Assembly (NCBI GenBank): GCA_021732085.1
Contig: JAKFVQ010000021.1
Location: forward strand, 124,001 to 188,000
Length of the DNA stretch: 64,000 nt
Source: Candidatus Obscuribacterales bacterium
GTDB lineage: Bacteria > Cyanobacteriota > Vampirovibrionia > Obscuribacterales > Obscuribacteraceae
Reading direction: 5' to 3'
A model generated the notes under the pieces. The model was not told the DNA's origin and ran no database searches. It was given only the letters and a program-made list of their open reading frames with translations. This document shows positions 56,409 to 64,000 of the stretch, one piece after another; positions within the stretch are counted from its first letter, which is position 1; each line of letters opens with the position of its first letter. The position numbers were made by a program, and so were the translations under genes.

Positions 56409-56624
56409 ATGGAAAATAACGACAAAATCTCGGGCACCGAGAGTGGTGCAGTTCGTTCTCCTATTTGCATGAGCATGTTTGCTACTACAAACACGCATCG
56501 CCAGACGCGCCGCCGCCGTTCACCGAGAAATCGTCGCTTATTTCTAACTGCAATTGACGGCAAGGAAAACGAAAGTGAAATTGCAGGCAGCTATTGGATG
56601 TGTAGCCGTTTTATGATGCCCTAG
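56409..56624 (+). CDS. possible small basic protein
   Basis: 71-residue frame with GGGAG about 8 nt upstream of ATG 56409. It has an Arg-rich middle (RQTRRRRSPRNRRLFL) and no recognisable domain. It lies just after the LRV gene. Could be a real small nucleic-acid-binding protein or chance. Confidence 0.3.
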   Translation: MENNDKISGTESGAVRSPICMSMFATTNTHRQTRRRRSPRNRRLFLTAIDGKENESEIAGSYWMCSRFMMP

Positions 56625-56728
56625 GCTGCCAGCGCTATCCTCCAAGTATGAAAGCCTCTCAATCGGCTTATAAATTCTTGAAGTCTCAGCAAGCAAAGCC
56701 AGGCTAAAGAATAGGTTCTACGAGAAGC

Positions 56729-56799
56729 AAAAAACTCGCGAAGGAAAAATGTTGTCCCGCAACACCTCCCGGTCCCGCACCCCGGTCCCGAGTTTTTTT
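56729..56799. terminator. possible bidirectional terminator, long loop
   Basis: AAAAAACTCG (56729-56738) pairs with CGAGTTTTTTT (56789-56799), giving T runs on both strands between convergent genes. The 50-nt interior contains CCCGGTCCCG twice. The long loop lowers confidence. Confidence 0.45.
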
Positions 56800-56851
56800 A
56801 ATCCAGAGAGGCTTAAGCGTCCGGCTGGCGGATGTATTTTGCTTGCGTATA

Positions 56852-56940
56852 GTCATACAACAAAAGTAAAATAACCGGCTAGTCCTGGTCAGAGTTTCAG
56901 GGCTTGATAGTTCCTTGGATAAACCAATTTGTTGTATGAC
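56852..56940. repeat. inverted-repeat element, 13-bp perfect arms
   Basis: GTCATACAACAAA (56852-56864) is complementary to 56928-56940, with a 63-bp interior. Its size is similar to the element at 48013-48118 but the sequence differs. Confidence 0.75.
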
Positions 56941-56970
56941 CATAGGCAATGAAAACAAATGTCAGATAAC

Positions 56971-56990
56971 GGGAGACGCTGGCGGTCCCA
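56971..56990. repeat. GC-rich REP-like repeat, single degenerate copy
   Basis: GGGAGACGCTGGCGGTCCCA closely matches the core GGACGCCGGCGGTCCCA found at 63519-63535, indicating a dispersed intergenic repeat. Confidence 0.55.
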
Positions 56991-57040
56991 GTCATCGAAG
57001 CAGGAGGGAAGAGCCCTCTCCCAATTACGTGCACTCTCAA

Positions 57041-58126
57041 TTACTTGATGTGCAATAAATTCTTGATACCAAATCCGATCATATTCGGATTGGCTTTCAA
57101 TCTGCGTTTGCAATATGGTCCTGCAACATTGTCAGTGCCAAAGGGCAAGTACATGCGAATCAGGGCACCGCTGCGTGCCAGATCCGCAAGATGTTCGCGG
57201 CGTGCGCCGGATTGCGTCTCTGCCATGGCGATGAAATGCTTGCCGCTTGCATAAGCTTGCTGAATCTCTTTGCGCGGTACACCGAGCAAATGCTGAATTT
57301 CAAAATTGTCGGCTGGAGCTCGATTGGGGAGCACAGCGTTCTCGATAAAGTTCTGCATGCAATCTGTATCGTGTGACGCAAGTTCGACATAGGTTCCGCG
57401 ACTGAGCAATTCGGCTGCGTAGTCGACAGCGACTTTCTTCATGTCCGGCTTTTGAGTAAGCGCAATGCTTGAAGGCTCAATATAAATTCCGATTACCATG
57501 CGGACGCGCATGCGGTCGTCGAATTTGCGAATGTCATTCTTGGTGCGGAAGAGGCGCGATTGAATGACCGTGCCGCAATTCAGATATCCAGCGTTAATCA
57601 AGCTGAAGTAAGTTTCTAAATGAAAGTCAGTCCAGTTGTGATCTTCAGCTTCAAGAGTGACGCGAATATTCTTCGCCTTTGCATGAGCAACGATTGCCTC
57701 GATGCGGCTGTAAGCCTTGTCCAATTCCGCTTGCTTCTGGCTTGATTCGGCGGCTGGCGAAAGGATGCTGAACATTGAAGGTTTAAACGACACAGTTGCT
57801 TGTGCTAGCGGATTCGACACCGGCACCGGATTTGCGGCAATCAGGTCAATCAACTCTTTGTAGTTTTGAACCGAGCGTTCGCAGTCCTCTGCGCTGGTGG
57901 CATCTTCACCTAGAATATCGACTGTCGATGCAAACCTATTCTCGCGATAAACCTGGTGGGCTTTGTCGAGCGCGTCCGAGGCTTTCTTTCCAGCCAGATA
58001 CGGAGCGGCTAACATCATGACCAGCTTCAAAGGCATGGTGTCCACAATCGAGAATTGTGGGTTGCTTGGTTGCTGGCTATAGTTCGTTGGGCTTGTAGTT
58101 TCTTTCACTGGCGACTGGACTGTCAT
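57041..58126 (-). CDS. proline dehydrogenase (monofunctional)
   Basis: 361-residue FAD-dependent beta/alpha-barrel enzyme oxidising proline to pyrroline-5-carboxylate. ProDH motifs: SFKPSMFS, RVTLEAEDHNWTD, GTVIQSRLFRT, VELASHDTDCMQNF, FEIQHLLGVPR and RMYLPFGTDNVAGPYCKRRLKANPN. The last supplies the substrate-binding Arg pair. The usual KGAYxE loop is altered to a VIGIYIEP form. The P5C dehydrogenase partner is not adjacent. Start is ATG 58126. Confidence 0.88.
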   Translation of the reverse strand: MTVQSPVKETTSPTNYSQQPSNPQFSIVDTMPLKLVMMLAAPYLAGKKASDALDKAHQVYRENRFASTVDILGEDATSAEDCERSVQNYKELIDLIAANPVPVSNPLAQATVSFKPSMFSILSPAAESSQKQAELDKAYSRIEAIVAHAKAKNIRVTLEAEDHNWTDFHLETYFSLINAGYLNCGTVIQSRLFRTKNDIRKFDDRMRVRMVIGIYIEPSSIALTQKPDMKKVAVDYAAELLSRGTYVELASHDTDCMQNFIENAVLPNRAPADNFEIQHLLGVPRKEIQQAYASGKHFIAMAETQSGARREHLADLARSGALIRMYLPFGTDNVAGPYCKRRLKANPNMIGFGIKNLLHIK

Positions 58127-58457
58127 GTAAGGCTCACCCTAATTATAGAAAGTCATTGGCGATTGAACGGGAATTCAGTTTTGAAAACTCCTTTGAGGTC
58201 TGGGCTGACTCTGTCGGAGTTTCATCACTGTTCATAGTTGCTAATAGCTGGAATCGTAGCCAAATTGGACTTAAAAAGGATTAGGTTTTAGCTTCTTTTT
58301 TTCTCATTTCTGTGTATTTCAGTCTAAACAGAAAGCGGCGAGCCTAATTCTTTGTACCTTTTATGCAAGCAATACGTCCCAAACCAAAAAGCTGAAATCT
58401 AAGACATATGTAGGCATATGACGAAAGCTAGGTGCAAGCAATCAGCTAGCATCGAAC
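58127..58457. other. 331-bp gap upstream of proline dehydrogenase
   Basis: Contains AGTTTT-G-AAAACT (58176-58188), a 13-bp palindrome about 50 bp ahead of the proline dehydrogenase start that could be an operator. Nothing else is supported. Confidence 0.4.
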
Positions 58458-58985
58458 TTACGCATCAAACTGACCGGAATTCTCAATTGCAGCGTTAAGG
58501 TTTTGAGCAAGTTTAGAGGCGTCTTTAATCGGACCAAATCTCAAGATTTTGCTGTGTGAGCTGAACACTAGTATGTTGCCATTAGCTTCGGCAATTGCGC
58601 GTGGCTCAATTTCTGCCGTATTGTTTATATACTTTTGGGTTCGCCAGATCCGATAACCCCAGCGAAACTTCTTGTTGGTAATCACATAGACGACACTTCT
58701 CTGCATTTGGAAAAAAAAGATTTGGGCGAAAATCGTCAGCACAAATGCCAGCTGAAAGTAGAAGCTCTTCATAAGCATGATTGCATAATCACCAAAGCTG
58801 ATATCGGGTGCTCCTATCAGACGCAGGACGACGCAAAAAACAAAGAACAATGCAAGCGAAATTATCAAGAACAATCTCACTTGATTCAGATCTGAATGTG
58901 CAACGAACAGAACTTGTTCGCCTGGAAGCAAGTTCTGCTGCATTTCAGGGGGAATTCGTTGGTCGGCTGGCTGCATTTGCTCCAT
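58458..58985 (-). CDS. bacterial PH-domain-like membrane protein
   Basis: 175-residue protein. Two hydrophobic helices (about 38-62 and 70-95) are followed by VVYVITNKKFRWGYRIWRTQKY and RAIAEANGNILVFSS. That order, helix pair then YxITNxR-like strand, is typical of bacterial PH (YdbS/bPH2) domain proteins. Its N-terminus is Gln/Pro-rich. Role unknown; such proteins sit in the membrane and may bind lipid or peptide. Confidence 0.7.
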   Translation of the reverse strand: MEQMQPADQRIPPEMQQNLLPGEQVLFVAHSDLNQVRLFLIISLALFFVFCVVLRLIGAPDISFGDYAIMLMKSFYFQLAFVLTIFAQIFFFQMQRSVVYVITNKKFRWGYRIWRTQKYINNTAEIEPRAIAEANGNILVFSSHSKILRFGPIKDASKLAQNLNAAIENSGQFDA

Positions 58986-59033
58986 TGTTCCTCATAAGAG
59001 AGTTAGACCGAGACGAATCACCACTGATTCATT

Positions 59034-60257
59034 CTAATTGGAAGATTCACTAAGGGGAAGAGTCTTCAAAACTTCGTTGCCGGAAACATGGCTGCGCAGA
59101 AGTTCATCCGGTTCGCTTGGGAGCCTGGTAATCATAACTAACGTGCCGGCTGCATGGTCCCCTGATTCAGGTACCGACATGCACATTATTTTCAATCCTG
59201 GAGCCGAGGAGCTGGCCAGCTCAAGGCGTCCGGTCGGCAAGTAGCGAACGGATTTGTTCAAACCGGACAGTTTCGCCGATTTATTGGCGCCGGCAAAAAC
59301 CTTCAGTCGGTCGAGCATTCTTTGATCGGGTGTCGCCTCCGTTTTTGGAACCATGAACGCAATCAGATCCGCCTTGCCGGTGCTTCCCTTTGATGCGATG
59401 ACGATATCCGTTCCGGACTGTTGATGCCGGAAGCGAGCCCAGGTGTAATCCTTTTTCTTTGCGTCGGTGACAGCGGGCATACCAAAGGATTTCTCGAATT
59501 CATAGAAGTCCGAGCCCAATCCGGGCATCGACTTATCTGTCAGCACTTCAAACTTGGTCTTGCCCGCTGGTACTGCAGGCGGTGCGCCGAGCTTTCCTGC
59601 TGTCGCCACAAGTGGTTCAACTGGCGCTTCTTGCTTGGCACTCGGTTTTCCAGGTCTAGGCACGTGTGCATTCGGATGGCGATGCGGAGGCGGGAAATGC
59701 GTGCTCGACGCCGGCTGATGATGGGAGCGATCGTAGCTTGTTACCTCATTTAGTTTTTGGAATGAGTCTTCCTGTGTTGCCGTTACTGAATCCACCTTTG
59801 TTACCAGTAAATACTCAGTCCCCTCGTCTGCTACTGAGCCAACTCGAATCATGACTTTGCAATCCATATTCGGCCAGAAGTTCGGATCCCTCGGCAACTC
59901 AAAGCCTTGCGGTGCCAGCAAGGCGATTGGAAACTGCTGATGCGGCTTCAAAGCACGCCTGATTTCCGTTTTAGCAGTGGAGGGCTCCATCGTGTGGATG
60001 TCAGTGAATTTCCCTTGCATTTTAATCGTAATGCCGGAAAGGTCCCGTCCGCTAATGTTTTCCAGAAGCATGTATACGGCTGGATGATAACCATTGGAGT
60101 CCAGGCTCCAACCTGTCAGGTGATTCAAAACCCTGAGGTTGCGAGGCTTATGCTCTTCGTCTGACTGCGCTAACGCAGTTTGACAAAAAGCCTGTAACAC
60201 AAATGGCAGTATTAAAAAGAGAAAGTTTCGAAGCACCTCTTGCAAACCTTTTAGCAA
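59034..60257 (-). CDS. exported hypothetical protein
   Basis: 407-residue protein with a signal peptide (about 1-30, ending ALA-QSD). The first 150 residues look like a beta-sandwich (WSLDSNGYHPAVYMLLENISGRDLSGITIKMQGKF). A His/Pro-rich linker (about 180-220, HHQPASSTHFPPPHRHPN) precedes a C-terminal alpha/beta region without known motifs. Function not recognised. The gap to the next leftward gene is 48 bp, so the two may share a transcript. Confidence 0.75.
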   Translation of the reverse strand: MLKGLQEVLRNFLFLILPFVLQAFCQTALAQSDEEHKPRNLRVLNHLTGWSLDSNGYHPAVYMLLENISGRDLSGITIKMQGKFTDIHTMEPSTAKTEIRRALKPHQQFPIALLAPQGFELPRDPNFWPNMDCKVMIRVGSVADEGTEYLLVTKVDSVTATQEDSFQKLNEVTSYDRSHHQPASSTHFPPPHRHPNAHVPRPGKPSAKQEAPVEPLVATAGKLGAPPAVPAGKTKFEVLTDKSMPGLGSDFYEFEKSFGMPAVTDAKKKDYTWARFRHQQSGTDIVIASKGSTGKADLIAFMVPKTEATPDQRMLDRLKVFAGANKSAKLSGLNKSVRYLPTGRLELASSSAPGLKIMCMSVPESGDHAAGTLVMITRLPSEPDELLRSHVSGNEVLKTLPLSESSN

Positions 60258-60358
60258 ATCACCCTAATCCACATCCTAGAAGTTTACTCTTCATCTTAAC
60301 GCAAGCACTCTCGCTGTTGCTCTAAGTGCTATGCTTTTTGGTCTCTTGGAGGTATTCA

Positions 60359-60817
60359 ATGGACGAAATAGACGCAGTTGGACGCCAAATGCTTTACGAC
60401 CGTCCGCTTTTGACCAGAGGGCGGTTGTCAGTTTTTCGTGAAGCAGTAACTCATGACGACTGGTTTCCTCAACTGAAAGTAACGTTGAAGAAGTCCGGAA
60501 CCGATGAGGTCTTGTGGAAATGGTACAGCCACACTGTCGTCGATGAGGAAGAGCCGCCGCCGTACGGTGAGGATGGCTTGCTCGAAAAGTATTTCGAACT
60601 TGAAAGCCCTGTGAAATCCCCGCGTGGTCTTGAAGCCGTGTTCTGGCTTGGCAACGGGTTAACCAATCACGCCAAGCTGAAGACATTCAGTGCTGCGCTT
60701 TATCTCTATCCCACTTCAGTTGAAGAGCGTGGAGTGCAAGTCGGCGTGCTTGATTTCGCCAATGGGATCGCAAGCCAGAGCGTACCTCTTTTCGTGCGCG
60801 TTAACTTCCCCTGGTAA
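60359..60817 (+). CDS. hypothetical cytoplasmic protein
   Basis: 152-residue protein beginning MDEIDAVGRQMLYDRPLL with GGAGG (60348-60352) 6 nt upstream, a strong ribosome-binding site that fixes the start. It has an even mix of beta-strand and charged segments and no signal peptide or membrane helix. No family recognised. Confidence 0.75.
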   Translation: MDEIDAVGRQMLYDRPLLTRGRLSVFREAVTHDDWFPQLKVTLKKSGTDEVLWKWYSHTVVDEEEPPPYGEDGLLEKYFELESPVKSPRGLEAVFWLGNGLTNHAKLKTFSAALYLYPTSVEERGVQVGVLDFANGIASQSVPLFVRVNFPW

Positions 60818-60828
60818 TTTTTGAAATG

Positions 60829-60865
60829 AAAAAAGAGAGCGAGAAGTCGAAACCTCTCGCTCTCT
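60829..60865 (-). terminator. intrinsic terminator of tRNA-Lys
   Basis: On the minus strand AGAGAGCGAGA pairs perfectly with TCTCGCTCTCT (11 bp, 10-nt loop) and is followed by TTTTT. It begins 8 bp beyond the tRNA 3' end. Confidence 0.9.
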
Positions 60866-60872
60866 AACAACT

Positions 60873-60944
60873 TGCGCCCGGTGTGACTCGAACACACGAC
60901 CAATCGGTTAAAAGCCGAATGCTCTACCACTGAGCTACGGGCGC
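60873..60944 (-). tRNA. tRNA-Lys(UUU)
   Basis: Minus strand: acceptor arms GCGCCCG/CGGGCGC plus discriminator A, D-arm TAGCTCAGTGGTAGAGC, and anticodon loop CTTTTAA (anticodon UUU). The T-arm is GTGTGTTCGAGTCACAC. No encoded CCA. Length is 72 nt. Confidence 0.97.
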
Positions 60945-61041
60945 ACAGCAGTACAGACCATGCTATCAATCTGCCTTGCGGGGTGTCAAGGATTGTTGCA
61001 AGGCCTTATAATCATTCCTCCCTTGTCAGGCAATAACAAGA

Positions 61042-62406
61042 ATGAAACAAAGTGTCTGTGATATCGATAGAAAGCGTCTTGAGTCTTGCCTTCGCGAAGA
61101 GGAAGAAAGATTCAATAACGATCATCCAATTTCTTTTTCACTTTTCGAGCAAGCAAAGTCTTGCCTGTTAGGCGGAGTCCCCATGAATTGGATGACCCGC
61201 TGGCCTGGAGCCTTTCCTTTATTCATTAAGGAAGGAAAAGGTGCGCGCTTCACAGACGTTGATGGACGCGAGTATGTAGACCTTTGTTTGGGCGACTCGG
61301 GGGCGATGGCTGGGCATTCGCCTGATGCGTCTGTGGAAGCAATTCGCCATCAAGCCGGACGAGGGCTAACATTTATGTTGCCAACGGAAGATTCGATTTG
61401 GGTTGCGCGCGAACTGGGTCGACGCTTCGGTCTGCCTTTCTGGCAAATGACTTTGACTGCTACTGATGCGAATCGATTTGCGATCCGCCTTGCTCGCCAT
61501 ATAACGGAACGTCCTTATGTTCTGGTTTTCAATTGGTGCTATCACGGTACTGTTGATGAAACCTTTGCGACTTTAGTTGAGGGCGAAGTATTGCCCCGCC
61601 GGGGGAACGTTGGACCTCCCGTCAATCCAGCTAAAACAACGAAGGTAATTGAGTTCAACGATCTCGATGCGCTCGAAAAAGCATTGGCTTCAAAAGACGT
61701 CGCCTGCGTTTTGGCTGAGCCGGCAATGACGAATATTGGAATTATCCATCCGGACCCGGGCTATCATCAGGCATTGCGCGATTTGACGCGCAAGTATGGC
61801 ACTCTTTTGATCATCGACGAGACGCACACTATTTGCACTGGTCCGGGCGGATATACAAAAGCGCACGGTTTGCAGCCCGACATCATTACGCTTGGTAAGC
61901 CGATCGCGGGCGGGGTACCAGCTGCGGTTTATGGTGTCAGTGCCGAATTGGCTGAGAGAATCAAATCCAAGACAACGATAGATGATACAGACACCTCCGG
62001 CATAGGAGGCACGCTTGCAGGAAACGCACTGTCCTTAGCAGCCATCAAAGCCACATTGCAAAACGTTCTCACTGATGATGCTTATGAGAAAACCATCCCT
62101 CTGGCAAAACGTTTTACGGATGGAGTGCAACATAATATAGATGAGTTTGCTTTGCCGTGGATAGTAAACCAGCTCGGCTGTCGTGCTGAATATTGGTTCT
62201 GTTCGCAGAAACCGAGGAATGGTGCTGAAGCCGCTGCCGCTGCGGACCTCCCACTCGACCGATATATGCATTTAGCAGCGTTGAATCGTGGCGTCTTGCT
62301 AACTCCATTCCATAACATGGCGCTGATTTCGCCTGCCACCGCATCCGGTGACATCGATAAACATACAAAAGTCTTTCGGGATAGTGTTGTTAAGCTGCTG
62401 CCCTAA
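61042..62406 (+). CDS. class III aminotransferase, glutamate-1-semialdehyde-aminomutase-like
   Basis: 454-residue PLP enzyme. The PLP lysine is in LGKPIAGGVPAAVYG (about 286), and the aspartate contacting the pyridine nitrogen is in LLIIDETHT. Phosphate-site and substrate segments are FTDVDGREYVDLCLGDSGAMAGHS and CYHGTVDETF. It resembles GSA aminomutase and omega-transaminases, but HemL's usual context is absent and the N-terminus (WMTRWPGAFPLFI) is that of broad-specificity amine/amino acid transaminases. Substrate not determinable. No operon partner. Confidence 0.88.
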   Translation: MKQSVCDIDRKRLESCLREEEERFNNDHPISFSLFEQAKSCLLGGVPMNWMTRWPGAFPLFIKEGKGARFTDVDGREYVDLCLGDSGAMAGHSPDASVEAIRHQAGRGLTFMLPTEDSIWVARELGRRFGLPFWQMTLTATDANRFAIRLARHITERPYVLVFNWCYHGTVDETFATLVEGEVLPRRGNVGPPVNPAKTTKVIEFNDLDALEKALASKDVACVLAEPAMTNIGIIHPDPGYHQALRDLTRKYGTLLIIDETHTICTGPGGYTKAHGLQPDIITLGKPIAGGVPAAVYGVSAELAERIKSKTTIDDTDTSGIGGTLAGNALSLAAIKATLQNVLTDDAYEKTIPLAKRFTDGVQHNIDEFALPWIVNQLGCRAEYWFCSQKPRNGAEAAAAADLPLDRYMHLAALNRGVLLTPFHNMALISPATASGDIDKHTKVFRDSVVKLLP

Positions 62407-62490
62407 CAAGCCTGTTGGAAAAGCCTACAATCCGAAGCTAAGCAGCAATTTCAAAGGCATTTTTCAGAAGTATTGAAATAAGGCTGAGAA

Positions 62491-63327
62491 TTATTGCTCG
62501 GTTCGCCGATTTATTTCTCGGCGAATTTCTTTCGCCTGAACGATCAGGACCAACGCCTTTCCAGCACGCTCGGTTTCTGCTAAATGTTTTGCGTAGGTTT
62601 CTTTCAACGCAGCGATAGCTTCTAATTTATCGTGCGCTTCTGTTCTTATCTCTGCGGCTTTCTTAAAGTCCGGATCTTTTTGCGAGGCAGTCCATTCTTC
62701 CATTGCTGTCTTGAGTTTGGGATACTCGGCGAGTTCTTTAGGCTCCACGCGGCCTGTACCAGTCGTCATGTACTTGTAGATAGCCTGTTTATGAGCTTTG
62801 TTATCAATTCCATAGAACAGAGTAGAAAAATCTTTCGACGCCTTGTCGGCGCGATCAAGCTTTGCTTGTCCATCGAAATGTTCGAGGTCGTCACTCAATC
62901 GCTGACGGACTTCCTCACCATTTTGATCGGCATCGGCAATCACGTCGTCCATTTGATTTTCCATAATTGGCGAAAGCATAGGCATGACTTTCTCTGCATC
63001 AATTAGCCCAGCCAATTTCTCTTTATGTCCGTCAGGAAACTTGAGCGTTTCTTGGACGAAGACGTCATCATCTTCTCCTGGTTTCTCGTCGGCTTCTTTT
63101 GATTCTGGTTTTGCTGGCGAGTCAGCCACTTTCACTTCCGTCTCGCCGGATGCTTGGGCTCCCGGATCTACTCGCACTTCTATCTTCGCGACCTGATTCT
63201 TGCTTGCATCTGGACCAAACAATCCAGCTTCCGCAGCGAAGCGATCGTGCGCAGTCGTTTCTTGAGTTTCGGAATTCTTTTGATCAATCTGATCAATACG
63301 ATCTGCGTTGCCCGAATCTTTAAACAT
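62491..63327 (-). CDS. hypothetical acidic, coiled-coil-rich protein
   Basis: 278-residue soluble protein. The first 90 residues are acidic and low-complexity (Glu/Asp/Lys/Ala). The remainder is helical (RLSDDLEHFDGQAKLDRADKASKDF, then EIRTEAHDKLEAIAALKETYAKHLAETERAGKAL). ATG 63327 is preferred over 63345 because the run of six G before AG lies between them as a strong ribosome-binding site. No domain is recognised. Confidence 0.72.
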   Translation of the reverse strand: MFKDSGNADRIDQIDQKNSETQETTAHDRFAAEAGLFGPDASKNQVAKIEVRVDPGAQASGETEVKVADSPAKPESKEADEKPGEDDDVFVQETLKFPDGHKEKLAGLIDAEKVMPMLSPIMENQMDDVIADADQNGEEVRQRLSDDLEHFDGQAKLDRADKASKDFSTLFYGIDNKAHKQAIYKYMTTGTGRVEPKELAEYPKLKTAMEEWTASQKDPDFKKAAEIRTEAHDKLEAIAALKETYAKHLAETERAGKALVLIVQAKEIRREINRRTEQ

Positions 63328-63397
63328 GAAGCTCCCCCCAATCATGAGTTCAAGATACTCTCGGGGGGTGCCCCTGTCATCGGTGTAATTACGCTAG

Positions 63398-63540
63398 GCA
63401 TTTGGATGCTGGGACGGCCGGCGTCCCGCCTGCACCGAAAGGCATTGGGTCACTGGGAAACCGACTTCGCACCGGACAATTTGCTATTCGGAATAGAGGT
63501 GGAGTTCCAAATGCCGGCAGGACGCCGGCGGTCCCAACGC
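63398..63540. repeat. GC-rich inverted REP-like repeat pair
   Basis: GGCATTTGGATGCTGGGACG followed by GCCGGCGTCC (63398-63425) and TTCCAAATGCCGGCAGGACG followed by CCGGCGGTCCCA (63505-63535) are imperfect inverted copies about 100 bp apart. Reading frames through it give Pro/Ala/Gly peptides typical of such repeats, not genes. Confidence 0.7.
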
Positions 63541-63642
63541 AAAGCGGTGCGTCAGATGATTCGGGAGGGCTTGTGCACAGATACTTGTCCGTCCGAAGTT
63601 ACCGGGGACACCTTTCTTACAGGACTGCTGCTGGTTAACGCG

Positions 63643-64000
63643 TTATTTCTCGTGTTTGGATCTGAGTCCTTTACCGCTTCCCATCAGCTTTCCTTGATGC
63701 CCAGGAATAAAGCCTTCAAAGTCTTGTATGCGCGGTCTTTGAGACGAGCCGCCTTCGCCGTTTGCCAGAGTGGTGTCTTCCGTCCTTGGCGGCTTGTTGC
63801 TGCCACCACCTTCACCAACTACAAGTGTAGTATCCTCAATTCTAGGTGGTTTGTTAGTCCCGCCGGCTTCACCGTTTACCAGGGTCATATCCTCTATTCG
63901 TGGTTGCTTTCTAATTGGCCCAGCCTCATCCATACATTTTGTAGTGATGCCACCTTCTTCCCACTTGCTGGATGTTCCGCCTTCACCATCCATCATGGTT
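63643..64000 (-). CDS. partial CDS with 19-residue tandem repeats
   Basis: Truncated by the window edge. The visible 117-119 residues are the C-terminal part: three to four units of about 19 residues, PPRIEDTTLVVGEGGGSNK-like, with variants PRIEDMTLVNGEAGGTNK and PRTEDTTLANGEGGSSQR. A tail ends GKGLRSKHEK. The repeat phase continues past the methionine nearest the edge, so the gene most likely extends beyond base 64000. No known family; low complexity suggests a flexible or surface role. Confidence 0.65.
   Translation of the reverse strand, partial: TMMDGEGGTSSKWEEGGITTKCMDEAGPIRKQPRIEDMTLVNGEAGGTNKPPRIEDTTLVVGEGGGSNKPPRTEDTTLANGEGGSSQRPRIQDFEGFIPGHQGKLMGSGKGLRSKHEK

Noticed and set aside
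63402..63638. 78-residue plus-strand frame
   Set aside because: Its AGVPPAP and AGRTPAVP content is a translation of the GC-rich repeat pair rather than a gene.

Overview
The window reads as chromosome of a diderm, non-photosynthetic bacterium. Sec signal peptides, lipoboxes, TPR lipoproteins and a very large haemagglutinin-like surface protein point to an outer membrane. A membrane protein (35036-36310) resembles a family I associate with cyanobacteria and plastids, and the overall gene mix fits the Melainabacteria/Vampirovibrionia (Obscuribacter-like) branch of the Cyanobacteriota. That placement is inference from remembered families, not a computed phylogeny. TTG starts and short intergenic hairpins are common. 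No prophage, transposase, CRISPR array or rRNA is visible. The only RNA gene seen is one tRNA-Lys(UUU).

Left part (1-17.9 kb): asparaginyl-tRNA synthetase, several small exported or membrane proteins of unknown role, a CheB-CheR-PAS-GAF hybrid, a membrane-embedded spermidine-synthase-like protein coupled to a DUF4184 membrane protein, and an ethanolamine ammonia-lyase locus. In that locus eutC-eutA run leftward while eutB runs rightward from the same 100-bp gap. A TPR protein and a Spy/LTXXQ-like periplasmic protein follow, each ending in a good terminator.

Centre (17.9-35 kb): a 3277-residue glycine-rich exported protein on the minus strand. It has a haemagglutinin-like N-terminus, a GGX/GXX segment, roughly thirty-five 38-residue GGNGG-type repeats and a FecR-like C-terminus. 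The C-terminus shares a domain with the smaller exported protein at 3063-4088. Next comes the most striking gene: a full-length homologue of plant-type methionine S-methyltransferase (S-methylmethionine synthesis), followed on the same strand by an APC-family permease and a Ser/Thr kinase with a TPR tail.

Right part (35-64 kb): a cyanobacterial-type membrane protein, an OPT transporter overlapping a patatin phospholipase, an acyl desaturase, methylmalonate-semialdehyde dehydrogenase, a TPR lipoprotein, an alpha/beta hydrolase, and a compact toxin-antitoxin pair with a recognisable promoter/operator. A complete 2-oxoacid (pyruvate-type) dehydrogenase operon E1alpha-E1beta-E2-E3 lies divergent from lipA, which makes the lipoyl cofactor E2 needs. 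After that come an LRV-repeat protein, proline dehydrogenase, small membrane and exported proteins, tRNA-Lys, a class III aminotransferase and a truncated repeat protein at the edge.

Small-scale structure includes two long perfect inverted-repeat elements (48013-48118 and 56852-56940), GC-rich REP-like repeats (56971-56990 and 63398-63540), and two (TRAG)8 tetranucleotide tracts placed at the stop codons of two unrelated genes.
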